A stretch of 64,000 bases of DNA from Tetrastigma voinierianum (GCA_016808115.1 JAEQBH010002430.1:186001-250000), one strand, 5' to 3'. Shown: positions 1-12,420, counted from the first letter of the stretch. Program-made: numbers and translations. The notes: generated from the sequence alone by a model not told the origin.

Positions 1-1032
1 GACCCAGAATGCCTCCGTCGCGATCAAACGCACTTCGTCAGCTCTTCGCTTCGTCAGAGCGCATCCCGCCGCGCTGGCATGCTCGCGCACGCCTGTACGG
101 CTATGCATGAGCACCTTTGTTACGGCTACCACGACTTGGGAGTCCTTGGTTGTGACACAATTTCTCCCTTTATTTCGCTAACTCATTTCGACATGGAGAT
201 CAGCCTGGCTGCCATGGCTAATTTCTCCTTTGCCTCAGCCAACTTTGTCACGACTCTGTGGGTCACCCAAATACACAGTAGTAACTCCACCCAAATTTTT
301 GGCCAACTATGTCGCACATAAAATTTTCCGTTTAACACAAAACCTCTCCATTTGGCCACACTCGTCAGCGACATAAAAATATCTCTACGCAATTTAAAAA
401 TCTTCCCTACTGCCAACCATGTTGCAAACTTAATTTTCCGTCAACACAAAATCCTTAACTCGCACTTTGTCGCGACATAAAATATTATGTCGCGACATAA
501 AATATTCGGTCGCGACATAAAGCCTCTCCAACATTGCCCACTCTGTTGCGACATAAAAACATTCTGTCGAGACAGAAAAACTCCTGACCTGGCCAACTTT
601 GTCACGACACTAAATGCTATGTCACAACACAAGGCCCTTTGGTCTTGGCCACACTCTGTCGCGACATAGAATACCTTGTCGCAACACTACTTCGTGAAAT
701 CCTTTCGCGACACTACAAATCTCTGTCGCGACACGAAATCTCTTGGCCTTGACCAAGCTCGGTCGCAACCCCCGACCTCTCTTGCCTCTCGAACGCCTCT
801 CACGCGATAAGGAACCTTCAAGGAGCATTGTTATGACAAAAAACAAAACACTATCGCGACACCGTGGGAACCCCTGTCGTGAGAAAAAAACATAAGAAAG
901 AAAACTCCGTCATGGACCTCAGAAAACCCCTATCGCGACCCAAAGAATCGCATCTATACCGAGAACCATGCCACACATAAGAACCATGTCGCGACACGTA
1001 AACTCAAAAGGCTCTGGCCGCGACAGAGAAAC
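1..1032 (-). mobile_element. Tat-like LTR fragment rich in GTCGCGAC palindromes
   Basis: The stretch carries many copies of GTCGCGACA and near variants (for example around 480-520, 540-560, 655-670, 725-735 and 985-1000). They are usually followed by TAAA, as in the antisense solo LTR at 8190-11235, so I place the sense strand on minus. No coding frame has retroelement motifs. It ends where a chromoviral LTR start (TGTCACACTCC) begins at 1033. The left edge is outside the window. The family assignment rests on the shared repeat only. Confidence 0.5.
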
Positions 1033-2985
1033 TGTCACACTCCAAACCGCCAAAGATGCAAGAGTCTTTCGGGCCTTTTCTGCACCTCCAACACTTTTTC
1101 TTTTCTTTCTAAACACCCTAAATTCGATACACAATAACCTTTTTATTACAAAGGCAACATGAAACTTGGAAAAACCTTGCCATACTATATTAATCATACA
1201 AAATGAGTTTAATTACAACTCTTTTCTTCTTACATAAACAAAAACTGGGTTTTCTGCCCAAAAATTAACAGAAACGGGAAAAATATCCAGAATTTTACAA
1301 AATACATGAATGAGCCATAATCTGGCCTTTTTTCACAACTAAGATCTTGGATGTGCTTCATCCTCCGGTGTACCTTCACTACCCGGTAAATATTTTCCTG
1401 ACGACTCCAAGCGAGCAATGCCCGCAGAAATTCACACGCTACCCTACCTAAGTGCACATGCAATGACAAACACACACTCATTCAAGTAAAAATATGCACA
1501 TTCCTACTCGAATGTCTACACGCCATGCCCCATGTCTCGAGTCCTCGCTAACTCCCTCACGCATGCATTTTTCATGTATGAAAAACAAACTGTTTTCGAA
1601 ACAAAAGATTTTTGTTTTTGAAAACTCATTGAGCATTATAAAATTTGTGGACGACCTTCCGATATAATTTATTGGACATACTCCGATAAGATTTGTTGGA
1701 CAACCCTCTGATATAATTTATTGGACAAACTCCGATAAACTTTGTTTAAAAACCATGTCATGCACTCACACCCGTTTCACGCGATGTCCCCGTGCATATG
1801 AAATGCGGAATGCCATTTCATGTTACATGCACGATGAGTACTACATGCAACATTAATAAATCATAGATAATTATATTTTCTACACATAATTTACATCCAT
1901 CATGTAATCCATGTTAATACATCAAGTAAGCATATATCAACATGATTTTCATACAACCAACATGTTATTCATTTTTTAGCAATAACACAATAAAAACAGC
2001 ACACACTGCTCGAAATTCAGTCCCAGACTGTTCGAAAACAGTCTCGTAAATTCCAATGTTCAGTCCCAAAATTTTGGGACTGAAATACATGGCCACTCAA
2101 GGCCCCAAAAACCCCATGCCATTAAATGGCTCTTAGACCAAGAACAACCAAAGTAGGAGAGAAACCCTTACTTCTTGGAGTTTGGCGAAAACCCTAGATT
2201 GTTGTACCTACGCAAAGCTCTCGTCGAGTAGATGAACTTTGCTTCTTGCTCCGACGAAAACCGATGGCCCGATCTCCGTAAATCTTAGAGAGAAGGTAGA
2301 GTTTGTCACTCCACTTTCCTCTTTTTTATTTTTTCTTTTCTTTCTTTTTCTTTCCCTCCTTTTTCCTTCTCTCCACCGAACCTGATCCCACTTTATTCAA
2401 GTGGGAAATTTCCTCCCACTTTCTCCTTGCCACATGTCACTTCCTCCTTTACTTTCTTTCTTTATCTTTATCTATGACTCGATTCCTTGATCCAAAGACT
2501 TGAATTTCCTTTATCTAGGGGTATGACACATAGCCTCCATGGGTCATCCCTTAGACTTCCCCTTTTGTTTTCACTTATCTCTCCACATAACACATGTCTT
2601 AATGTGAGCCATTGATCTTTCCCTTTTTACTATTCATGTGCCAAGTGTCACATGGACACATGCATTAAGTGACAATTGCCACACCACATGGCTCTTATGC
2701 CATGTGCACCCCTCACAAGCTTCCATGTGGAAGCTACATGGTCATGTTACGTGATTAATTACCTATCAGGTCACTCCGACACCCGACAATTTAAAAACGC
2801 GAAATTTTCACCGTCTCTCGACCACGAAATTCGACTGGGTAACTAGATTTCGCAAGACTATTCCAACGGTGAAGTCCATTTTGTCATCTGAGATCTAGAA
2901 AAATTCAAGGTTTTTAACCTGTACTATTGGGTGAAGAATTACGCGTGCATTTTCAAAAAAAATTGGAATTTTTCCTGTGTTTTAG
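1033..2985 (-). mobile_element. Chromovirus-type LTR, antisense, truncated or solo
   Basis: On + it starts TGTCACACTCC, the complement of the usual ...GGTGTGACA end, and runs through the typical order of this LTR class: the aattacaactctttt segment (~1210), the atgcatttcatgttacatgc segment (~1800), a palindromic hairpin (2059-2084), a CT-rich tract (2310-2470) and the segment agatttcgcaagac...gatctagaaaaatt (~2840-2900). It stops near ttttcctgtgtttta (~2985), where the sequence switches to the + strand LTR of element D. No TSD was found, so truncation at the junction is as likely as a solo LTR. Confidence 0.55.
2059..2084. repeat. 26-bp perfect palindrome in an LTR
   Basis: The left arm TTCAGTCCCAAAA is followed directly by its exact reverse complement. 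A second imperfect stem (GACTGTTCGAAAACAGTC, ~2028-2046) lies just upstream. Related hairpins occupy the same LTR region at 16828-16857, 34208-34230 and 43206-43232. Confidence 0.85.
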
Positions 2986-3882
2986 ACCGATTTTTTCATA
3001 CATTATGAATTATGAAAAGTTTCATTATTTATTTATTTATTTGACAATCTATGGATAAAATAGTGATTTTGCATGAAAGTATGTTTATGTTTTGTTTTAT
3101 GAAAAATATAAATTTTGGAGATATAATGAAATTGTTTTATAAATTTGAATTGGAGAAAATTTTTTTTTTACTTTGGTTTATGACCCTCATTAATAGGTTA
3201 TAATAATTGATCGGTTATAGTAATCGACACTATGACCTTTGTCAATGAGTTATAATAATTGACACCATGACCCTAGTCAACGGGTTATAATAGTTGACTA
3301 TTGTTAATATTCCACCAAATTCAGGACTATTTGTTATTCAAAATTCGAGAACAAATATCTTTAAGTGATTTTGATTTGGATTTGGATACAAAATTATTTG
3401 TTATGAATATGAAGCTTTGGTACAAAGTTTGAATTTTTGTTTTATTATATTTCGAAAGTTTTTCTAAAATTGGTTAAATGTTATATCTTTGTTTTGGAAA
3501 GAATTGTGAAAAGTATTTGATCCATAAAACTGTATTATTATTTCTTACTGGGCTTTGAGCTCATCCTATTCGTTGACAAATTTTCAGGAATCTTTAGTTT
3601 GGGCGAGGAGCAACGGTTAAGATGATAGTTTGACATTACTAGGAGTTTAGAGGTTTCTGGACTAGCGCTTATTTATTTGGAATATTTTTAGAGCAAAATG
3701 CATATTGTATTTGGATTATTTTAATTCGAAGTTTTAGATATGACAGTTTGGATGATGTTTTAGTTTGTGATTGTAATTTTGAAGATTAAAGATTTATATT
3801 TTATTATCATAGTTAGGAATTTGACAAGATGGTTAGTATGAAATGACCGTCATGCCCCGAGAGTGGGTTTCGGGGCGTGACA
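2986..3882 (+). mobile_element. 5' LTR remnant of element D
   Basis: From about 2995 the sequence matches the 3' LTR at 38860-39764 almost colinearly (shared blocks such as tgatttttgcatgaaagtatg-like text, the repeated 'gacactatgacc...gtcaa' segment, and the end cggggcgtgaca versus cagggcatgata). The first ~440 bp of the LTR are missing, lost at the junction with the antisense LTR on the left. The end at 3882 is followed at once by a tRNA-iMet-like primer site. Confidence 0.75.
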
Positions 3883-4054
3883 GAATAATATCAAAGCACT
3901 AGGTTATAATCTTGATGGGAACTTGTTAGGTTTACTCCTAGCTAGGATGAGTGATGCATTAGTTTAAGTTTTAAGTTCGTCTGATTGGATTATGTTATTT
4001 ATTACAATTTCGATTTGCTTATGTGGGTTCTTATTGGTTAACTTAGTTATACCT
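3883..4054 (+). other. Element D primer-binding site and leader
   Basis: Bases 3886-3897 read TAATATCAAAGC against the plant initiator-Met primer site TGGTATCAGAGC. The three mismatches are all G to A, the direction expected from cytosine deamination on the other strand. The following ACTAGGTTATAA is typical of the leader after this primer site. The leader is cut at 4054 by an antisense LTR; the rest of the element resumes near 37176. Confidence 0.7.
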
Positions 4055-4776
4055 TGTCACACCTCAATTTTTTTTTCTCAATTATAGAACTTATATTATA
4101 CACCAAGTAAGGAAACCATTATTGTGTTTAGGTGTTATGGCATGTCATCGATAGGATTGAGAACCAGTGATAAACATGTATATAATCACATTCATAAACT
4201 AACGAAAATCTTGTAAACATTATATTACACCAAAAGTAGTCTTTTAGTATAGAACCCAAGGCCACCACCTTGGCACCTCCACAACTCCAAGTCCCACTAT
4301 GGATAGCCCATACTAACAAGGGTACAAAATGGGTGTTAATTATAGCTTTCTCTCAATATGACTATCAAACCTCAAAATGATCTCAAAAAGAGCAAACAAC
4401 ATCCAATCTACAACATGCAAAAGCTAGCTTAACCACCCTTGTCACACCTTCTCTCATGCATTTAAAATTTTGGGAAAAATAAAGTGAGTTCACAATTTAG
4501 TAGGAAACTCTATGGTCATACAATGCATATCCAATTGACATGAATTGAATATAAGACATGATGCATGATCAGCATGCTTAAACATTTAGTGAATATGCAA
4601 TAACAATTGATATGCATGCATATTGTAAAGAGCTTCATCTCTGTTTCTCTCATGTTTTTCCTTATATGATAAACTGTCATATCTACGCCATCTGAGATAT
4701 TATTCATCGATGCTCCAAATAATACTTGTTCATCTGCAATTACTTTTTGGGATTCATACCCAAGGGCGCCTAACCT
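4055..4776 (-). mobile_element. LTR E, left part (interrupts element D)
   Basis: It starts TGTCACACCTC in the leader of element D. The right-hand part is at 35978-37175, separated by the whole of element C. Together they would make an LTR of about 1.92 kb. Both flanks of the split contain 'acccaaggg' text near the break. I found no matching TSD around the outer ends (4050-4054 TACCT, 37176-37180 GGGTT), so the outer limits are inferred from the TG and CA ends and from the resumption of element D. Confidence 0.5.
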
Positions 4777-7360
4777 TATGACCCTGCAAAACCTGTGTAA
4801 TACAACATGCGGAATTTCTACCTAGTCATCATGACCTAATCTCGTACTGCACTGGCACTAATTACTGCGGACATCGAAAGCTATTTGGCACCACCTCGAT
4901 ACGTCCCTTCATCGGGACCCATTCATTCATATTTAAGTTAAAAACATGAGAATAATACACTTAAATTTAGTCCGTACGAGTCCGATCACGACCTTCTTAC
5001 CATTATCACATACCTAACTATATTGGCAATAGTCCAAAAAAATTTAATTACAATTCTTTTATACAAAAATTACATGCTAGAACTAGTTTGTCCCAAACAC
5101 ATAAGATTATAAAGGCCATGTCGGCCTTCTTCCGCGATCACGCAAATGCGGCGTGGTCATCGGTGTAGACCACTTTTTGAAAGGGTTGTCCCATCGAGGG
5201 TGAGCCCGCCCGAGTAGGAGAGAATACCTCTTACAGACTACTCTCCATAGTGCACGTACAATGTTCCTGACTTGTTCGCGTTCACATTCCAACGCCCAGA
5301 CATGCCAATTCATATGGAATCCCACCACATGCCATGTCATGAAATGAGATCGAACTCAATCATGAACCCATCTTGCAGTCTCATTGACTTCGCACAGCGC
5401 TTCCTAAGCCCATGTATGATAAGCCGTCATTACGGGATGACATCAGTGATCATTTCAAAACAAATTTCATTTGTTTATAAACCAACTTTTTAGTTGATGA
5501 ATCACAATGATCATTTATATTAAACCATTAGCCTTTTTTGTGAGTACTTGAGATTTTTGGTGTCCCATACATGACTCATAAACCTAGACTTTACGGCACT
5601 TTCCAACTGGCGGGAATATATGCGACCATAATTGGCGGGTTTCACCCAGAGAGGGATCCCCATCCTTCTTGCTAATACGACTATATTTTCTTTACCATTT
5701 TTATTCAACCATACCACCACTCTATTGAATGTCCCATTTACGAAGCCCACCCGATCAAACACGAATGCGGTGTCGATTTGACCATGCACTCACACCCATT
5801 CTAGCGATGTCCCTGTGCATATGCAATGCAATATGCCATTGCATGTTATTTCATGTCACATGCATAATAGATGTTGCATGGGCAACCTGATCCCTCACCA
5901 CTTCTCACTTTGGTGCCATAGACATATCCTGCGTATGACTTCCATACATTATTTCATTCATATCGATATATCGTAGTAAGCATATATCAACATTCACATT
6001 CGACATGTCATCATGTTTAAAAATGACAAACACCTGACGAAATTTGTAGGTCATTGCGCATACCAATTCATCACATGTCGATACGTTGGAGTACTTACAT
6101 TGACATGAAAACAGGTCACTACATTGTCAAGTAGTGGCACACTCACAATCAAGCCATGTCATGGCCATTTGCACGTATAAACTCATCACAGTCAACATAT
6201 TAGAGCACACATATTGACATCCAACATGTCACTCTTAGTCAAGCAATGACACACTCAAACAAGTCATACAATGGCCCTCGAAACAAGCCATGCAAATAGT
6301 CCTGGCAGACCCTGAGATCGACCCCCAAACGAGGCCGTAAAGCAGGCCTCAAATAGTGAAGGCTAGCTTAGGCAAGTGGATTGCGCCTAGATGAAATAGC
6401 CTCGCTGAGGCGAATCGAGAAAGAATCCCATTTTTACATCCCAGCAGGCTGCGCCTAGGCGTACATGCCCATGCCTAGGCAGACCCCTTCGCCTAGGCGA
6501 ACCATCCCTTCATCTAGGCGAAGAACCAATCTTCCCTGAGAAGATTCACACCTTCGCCTAGGCGAAGAAATATCGACTAGAACCAAAAAATCCAGTTTTT
6601 ATTTTCCAAACATGCCCTTAAACGAAAAACCCTATTTTCCCGGCCCAAAGGTGGAAAGTAAGCCAAGGTTGGAAGAATCCCTTACCTCTAGGAACGTGAT
6701 ACACGGGTAGGAAGCCTCCTAAATTCGACAAATTCGATCTCCCGAGATCTCCTTTCTTGGTTCTTTGATAAAATCCGTCTTTCCAGGTACCCACGCATAC
6801 CCCTCGTCGATGCAATGAACTTTTGTTCTTAGCCCAACGAAAATCGACCAACAGAACTCTATAAATCTTGGGAGGAAGCCTTTGGCTCTCCTCTTTCTCT
6901 CTTCTTCTCTCTCGTTCGATCAAACCAAGAAAATAGGCTCTTTTTGCCCTAATTCCTCTTTTGTCCCAACTTAATTTTAAGTTGGATGTGTGGCCCACGT
7001 CATGCCACGTGTCCACCCTCGTTCGGGTTCTATTCTAGCTCGAAGCGATTTATTTTGTCTCCGTTCAAGTTCAACTTATATCCCATGAACTTAACTCAAG
7101 TCATTTCCCAAATTCAGAGATTTTCGTAAACAATCTAATTTTCGAAGTCAACTGGACCTGCCCATCGCCTCGAAAAATGTAGAAAATCGTCTCGGAATTT
7201 GATGAAGTGCAATCACAGGTACTTCAGATTTAGCGAAGGCAGATCAACGGTGAGAGTCCGTTTCATCATCAGAGATCTGAAATTTACAGTTTCAACTTGT
7301 ATTGATATGATTTATTGTTTTGCTATTTTTCGGAAAATTCGATTTTTCTGGGTTTGCCTA
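4777..7360 (-). mobile_element. 3' LTR of element C (antisense)
   Basis: It is colinear with the 5' LTR at 31449-35972 over shared blocks (for example the cttcatcgggacc segment, ttaattacaattcttttata, the tgccattgcatgttat segment, the CGCCTAGGCG cluster and the cgtgccatgtgtc segment). It starts TATGACCC, as the other copy does (TATGACTCC), so the element seems to have entered with a noncanonical terminal dinucleotide. The left flank AACCT (4772-4776) matches AACCC (35973-35977) with one change. An antisense polypurine tract follows at 7361. Length is about 2,584 bp. Confidence 0.75.
6365..6570. repeat. CGCCTAGGCG palindrome cluster in LTR C
   Basis: Exact CGCCTAGGCG occurs at 6452-6461, 6490-6499 and 6555-6564, the last inside a 16-bp perfect palindrome (6552-6567) and the second inside a 14-bp one (6488-6501). 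Decayed copies (GCCTAGGC, CATCTAGGCG) lie between. The partner LTR has the same cluster at 33065-33190. Confidence 0.85.
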
Positions 7361-7371
7361 CTCTCCTCCTT
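7361..7371 (-). other. Polypurine tract of element C
   Basis: CTCTCCTCCTT on + is a purine run on the sense strand directly next to the LTR edge. It is followed by 'aaaaatttcgtctcgaaattc', the conserved sequence just upstream of the tract in this chromovirus group; the same arrangement is seen at 17743-17785 and, in sense, at 62670-62699. It would prime plus-strand synthesis. Confidence 0.7.
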
Positions 7372-8189
7372 CAAAAATTTCGTCTCGAAATTCCCACACC
7401 TGACCCTGTGATCTCATGTATATACATTAGTCATTTAATATCAATGGCTAAAACATACCTTGAGAAGGATGGTTAGCACACATAGTGTCTTTGCGTTCCC
7501 ATGTGCCTCCTGCACATTCCAGGAGCTACCCACGGCACCTTCACTAGCCTCATGGGTCTTTACTTTGCAAGGCACAGTCCCTAGCTATCCGTGATGCCGC
7601 AGGTCCCTTCTCGAAGGTCATGCGCATCAACTCTGAGCTCTCCCCGATCCACGCGCCCAGGTTAGATGGGGTGTACTTAGGAGTATGGAGACGTGAATCA
7701 CGGCATGTACACTCGATAAATTTGGCGATAAAACCAGCAAGTTATCTAGTATACCTACTCTCGGTAGGGCACAATATACCTCGATAGCTTTCTCGCGCTA
7801 GCAGAACTTGACCACTCCCTCTTAGGTATCACTTTCCTTGAGAACATGATCACCCACCTTAAACTGCAGAGGCGCCACAGGTGCATCGTGTCTTCTATTG
7901 ACTTTGGCGGGTGAGAGACGTTTCGGTATCAAATCCACCTCCTCGGAGGTGTCTTTAACCAACTCACGGACGTGGTGAGTTTCTCTCTCCCACCTTTGTC
8001 CGACAAGCCCAGGAGATGGAGGCATGGCCTCATTACAATGCCTCATAGGATGCCATCTATATGCTCGCATGATAACTATTGTTGTAGGCGAATTCCATCA
8101 AGGGTAAATGTTCTTCCCAGTTACCCTTGAGATCTAGGACACATGCCCGTAGCATGTCCTCTAACGTTTGGATGGTCCTCTTTGATCGA
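7372..8189 (-). pseudogene. Integrase C-terminal part and chromovirus tail (pol fragment 2 of element C)
   Basis: Read on minus from 8189, the sequence continues the integrase interrupted at 11236: motifs RTIQTLEDMLRACVLD, then EEHLPLMEFAYNNSYHAS, are the conserved catalytic-core end of Ty3/gypsy chromoviral integrases. A stop codon follows the latter. The open frame at 8070-7822 then carries ELVKDTSEEVDLI and LQFKVGDHV, the GPY/F-proximal region. Near 7725-7675 PNLSSVHAVIHVS recalls the 'PNLSxVHxVFHVSML' segment before the chromodomain, but no complete chromodomain can be read. The frame breaks several times before the polypurine tract at 7361. In a live element this part would bind and insert cDNA, the tail guiding target choice. 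Certain as integrase, less so as to the exact clade (Tekay/Del-like). Confidence 0.8.
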
Positions 8190-9700
8190 TGTTGACCAAT
8201 TTATGTATATAGATCAAATTTCTGCTACTCTTACCCAAGGACTATTACCTAATCCCCAGTAAATGCACCAAAAACTTGTTTAGACCAAATATAATTTGCA
8301 TGATCATATTAAAATTGATTTGTCAATGAATTTGTTGAAGATTTAGTTTGGTCATAATGTTTACCATAGCCCTTACCAGTCGTACAAGTAATAAAGAATT
8401 TCCTTATAAAGTTCGGGGATATCGTTTCACAGTTGAAAAATTTAAAGTTTAACTACTGACTACTCAAGTTCCACTATTTGAACTTTCATTTCATAAAATT
8501 GCAATAACCTAGCCCAGAATTCCACTATAAGATTTCATCTCTAATAAAAGAAGAATTTTAAAATCTAAGCGTAAATGGTGAACGGATTATTTGTTGATGA
8601 ACTAACTGGATTTCCTTTGTTGTGAAATTATTAATTCTGACATAATCCTAATTCTATTCTATCATGAATTGGAATCTGAATTTGTCAAAGAGGCAAGGTA
8701 GTATAGTTTGGATTTCTCCCTAAACCATACATTTCACTGATTAGAGAATCATGTTCATTTCTGAAACATGTGTCTAACCAATTACTTGTAATCATAATTT
8801 CTTTATAAGTTCTGGATATTTTTATTTTCCAATATTTTATACCCATTTCTTATGATTCAGATTCTTGCTTCCCAAGACAGGGCCATTGCCAGATTTCTAC
8901 AAGATGAATGATGTCTCATCCTTGAGATCTTAAAGAGTTCTCTCTTTCCTTGATTAGATCTAAGATAACACAGGATCAAGATCATTCCTGGGGAACCAGG
9001 AGATCTGAAATTGATTAAATTGATAAATCCCTCAACTAATTCTCAAACCATGAGTAAATTGATGATTTATCTAAGTAATCTTTTAGAGCTCATTAGTTCT
9101 TCAATATTAGTCTAGCATACCCCTAAGTAACTGCATCCATGCTCTCAGGAATCTCAAACTCTGTGTCACTCAGAGGGCCTCTTGGAAATTAGAGCCAGAT
9201 AACGATCCTTTTATGGGTATAAGTTACTAATGTTGGGAACAATTCACTAAATGAACAACACCATTCAAATAAACTCAAAATTCTCAATCCAAGAAATCTC
9301 TTTCTAATTGTGCAGGAAAGACCGTAACTAACATCATATCTTTCAATCGGAAGTTGTATTTCTGGCGAATCACAGTGGGCTGCTTTGAAATATTGATGAA
9401 ATTTTCCATCTGGCTATGTAGTAAGTGAAAGAAATGAATTCCGGCTTTTATCTAGACTTTACTAGATTCAAGCGATGTCGAAATTGATCTTCAACAATTC
9501 AGCTCAACTTCTAAACTTCTGAACAATTCACTGTTTCAGGTCCAATAAACAAATTGAAATTTTACGCTAAATCTAATCTACGAGGAAAAGAAAAATAAAA
9601 GAAAATAAAAGAAAAAAAAATATAATACAAAGAGTCCTCAGCTCCCCAGATGTTTAGGTTTTTTTCGCCAATTGACTGCTTCACTTTCCTCAAATTATTT

Positions 9701-9710
9701 CTATTTATAG
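9701..9710 (-). promoter_or_regulatory. TATA box of the Tat-like solo LTR
   Basis: CTATAAATAG on the minus strand, preceded in related LTRs by a GGGCCC element about 15-20 bp upstream. The related LTRs carry it at 22425-22432, 28899-28907 and 46247-46256, so it is the conserved Tat-like promoter of this window. Confidence 0.6.
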
Positions 9711-9829
9711 AGCCCTAGAAGTTTAGGCCACAAATTGGTGCACATTGTGAATCCCAAAATTATGGCCCCAATTGCATTTCTCACCTTCGTATTTGAAGTG
9801 TTTATTTGCTATGGAGTTTAATTCTTTGC

Positions 9830-11060
9830 TCCCGCGAGGTCTCTGTTGCAGCATGCAATAGTCTATCGCGACCTGCTCCTTGTGCATCCTTCTTGGATTC
9901 AATCGCGACAAAGTTTTCTTGGTCACGACAGTATTCTTTTCTTCAGCATCTTCATTACGTAGCGATGAGGTTTCCTGCCATGCATAGCAGTCTTTTCTTG
10001 ACTCTTAAACAATGCGTCTTGCAAGATGCATGATTCTATCCGGTCTATGTTGCAGCAATCTTGTATTGTGATTCTTGGAATAGCTATGTTGCGACATTAA
10101 CAATTTATGTTACAACGGTGTTTCTATCACGAACTTCTTCAAATTGGTGTCGGCGACTGGTTTTTATGTCGTGACCCGACGTAATACTGTTATTTGGTTC
10201 TTGTTCTTGACAATGTTTTTCTTCTGTATTGTCAATATTTACCTTAAGCTACCGGAAAGTGTCACGATAGAGTCTTGTCACCACTTAACTTGATTTCTTG
10301 TTGCAACTTCCTTTTGATCTTGCTACATAGTCTCTTGGTGTTGTCGATGTTTTAATGCGACCCGGTTTTATGTCCCATGTGAGGACTTTTACGTATTGAC
10401 TTATATTTGTGTGGCGACCCGGAGTTTGTTATGTCCGACAAGACCTCTCTTCCTTGTGTTGGAATCTTTGTGTGCGACGCAAAACTGTCCGCGGCCTTGT
10501 TTATCAATGTTAAGCTTATCTTTGTGTCGCAACCTTAAGATCCCTATCGTGACATAGAAACATCTCTTTAACTTGAAGTATGTCGCAACATTAGATTCTT
10601 TTATTGCGACCAGGTCAGTTCATTAAGCAAGCATCACATGTCATGACCTTGTTTATCTGTAGCAACCAGCGTCTCTTCTTCCTTCAGCATCGCTACATAC
10701 ATTACCTTGTCGTGACAGAGGTCCTTCTCAAAAGCTCTTCTTTTGTCTCAACAAGCTTTTCCATGTTGCAATAATCAGTGTCGTGACAGACTATCTCTTG
10801 TCGCGACATAGTTTCACTACGCTTTATTTTATTTATCGCTGACGGGAGCTTCTTTGTCCTAAGCGATTCTTCACGAGGTGGTGACATCTTGTTAAGAAAA
10901 AAAAGGCTTTGTCGCAACATAAAACTTTCTTTGTCTGATTGAATTGTTAGATTCTTCCACGTTTTACGCTGGCGACCGCGATCTTTTTATGCGTGTGAGA
11001 GTTCCTTTGCTATTAGCTTGGACGTTTGTTGCGACACTCAAAACTCTGTCACGACATAGA
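9830..11060. repeat. Decayed GTCGCGAC repeat area
   Basis: Dozens of GTCGCGAC-like words (GTCGTGAC, GTCGCAAC, ATCGCGAC and so on) are spread over 1.2 kb, with a few exact GTCGCGACA copies (~10800). Most differences are C to T or G to A within the CG steps, which fits methylation decay of an originally regular array. Confidence 0.7.
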
Positions 11061-11235
11061 CTGCTGCAATTGCTATTTTTCTCTTATTTCTTACTGGAAT
11101 TTTCTCATTTTTGAATTAAAACTTGAAAAACACCAAGTTGGTGAATATTCCATAATTTGGCCTTAAAACATATATAAATATATTAAAAATAAGCCAGAAA
11201 AATTGATTAAAAATAGATGAGTTTAAGACTCATCA

Positions 11236-11990
11236 ACTGATTGTCCGTTTGGGGATGAAAAGCTGTGCTCATCATCAAATGTGTACCCATGGTTCGCTGG
11301 AAGCTCTCCCAAAAATAAGTTGTAAACCTGGGATCTCGATATAATACTATGGACATTGGCACTCCATGTAACCGAACAATCTCTCGTATATACAACCTGT
11401 AAAATTCCTCCACAGTGAAGGTCATCCGCACAACCAAAAAGTGTGTCGACTTAGTGAGCCAATCCACTATCACCTACATCGCATCATGCGCTCGCGATGT
11501 TCGTGGCAAGTGAGTCACAAAATCCATCGTGATGTGCTCCCACTTCCACTTAGCTACCTCCAATGGCTGGAGTAATCCCGTTGGCCTTTAGTGCTAAGCC
11601 TTTACCTGTTGATAAGTGAGACATTGCCAAACGAAGTCTCCTATATGTTTCTTCATCCCACCCGCGAATATCGGGTGGACGAGATCATGATACACTGCGC
11701 CACCCGGGATGCACAGTAAAACGAGAGCAATGGAACTCCATAAGATCTCCTCTCGTAGATCTTCTGACCGGGGAACCATAACCCTTCCCCTATATTGAAG
11801 ACTACCATCTGAGTGCATGGTCCAGCCTTCGTCACTTGTACATGACCGTACCCGGTCCCTGATGGACAGTATCTCTGTGTCCTGTCCTTGTAACTCGATC
11901 ACTCTGTCTAGTAGGGAAGGCGTAGCCACTAAACTCTCCAACGTACCTTAAGCCCAATCATTGTACTGCAGTTCAAACTTTCCAATACCA
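11236..11990 (-). pseudogene. Integrase N-terminal and core (pol fragment 1 of element C)
   Basis: On minus, 11941-11594 holds LESLVATPSLLDRVIELQ and, near its end, GMKKHIGDFVWQCLTYQQVKA: the zinc-binding region, with the second zinc cysteine of CxxC changed to Tyr. Then come the core segment WEHITMDFVTHLPRTS (first catalytic Asp) and, in 11473-11207, VRLHGVPMSIVLYRDPRFT (second catalytic Asp) and MMSTAFHPQTDNQ. The third acidic residue should follow within two or three codons, but the solo LTR begins there. In-frame stops lie at 11594-11596 and at the expected Trp of the VWVIVD segment (~11477), where TGG has become TAG. It would have been the cDNA-inserting enzyme; it cannot be functional. 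Confidence 0.88.
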
Positions 11991-12420
11991 ATCATCCGCC
12001 ACTGGAAGAGTATCGCTAATACTCCGCGACTTCCGACCGAGTGCATCGCCACCACATTTTCCTTACCTGGGTGGCAAAGTGTAAATTTTAACTCTTTTAG
12101 ATATTCCATCCACATACGCTATTCATATTGAGGTCTCATTGCAGGAAATGTACTCGACCTCGTGGTCCGAACACCCTCGAACTGCTCACAGTATAAATAG
12201 TGGCGCCACGCCTTTAAGGCATAGAAAATGGCCACCAACTCCATGTCATTTGTAGGGTAACTCTGCTCGTGGTTCTTTAAATGTCGAGAACCATAAGCCA
12301 CCACCCTCTCGGATTACATCAAAACACATCCTAGTCCGTCCTTGGAGGCATCACAATACAATGTGTACCTCTGTCCCTTCTTTGGGATTATCAGAATAGG
12401 AGCTGAAGTAAGCCTCATCT
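11991..12420 (-). pseudogene. RNase H domain of element C pol
   Basis: Minus strand carries YTLYCDASKDGLGCVLM, with the first catalytic Asp in the CDAS context, a TAA stop at 12314-12316, and then VVAYGSRHLKNHEQSYPTND followed by MELVAIFYALKAWRHYLY, which supplies the next catalytic Glu. The following DHKSLKY-type segment is degraded to unrelated residues. It would remove RNA from the RNA-DNA hybrid during cDNA synthesis. It follows the RT without a spacer, as usual in Ty3/gypsy. Broken by at least one stop and a degraded third motif. Confidence 0.83.

Larger units (their letters stand above)
8190..11235 (-). mobile_element. Tat-like solo LTR inside the integrase of element C
   Basis: A 3,046-bp block splits the integrase frame. 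Read on minus it begins TGATGAGTCTTAAACTCATC, nearly the same as the solo LTR at 45368 (TGATGAGTCTAAAACTCATC), has a TATA box at 9701-9710, a GTCGCGAC repeat area, the segment complementary to 'caaggaggccctc...agtgaca' found in element J's LTRs, and ends ...GGTCAACA. The 5-bp flanks are TCAGT and TCGAT on the minus strand, an imperfect TSD. Removing the block brings the two integrase halves together within one or two codons. No internal region or second LTR is present, so it is a solo LTR. Confidence 0.85.

Noticed and set aside
6618..7016. 132-residue minus-strand frame
   Set aside because: It is in the LTR of element C and the other copy (33258-33467) is broken; no known motif.
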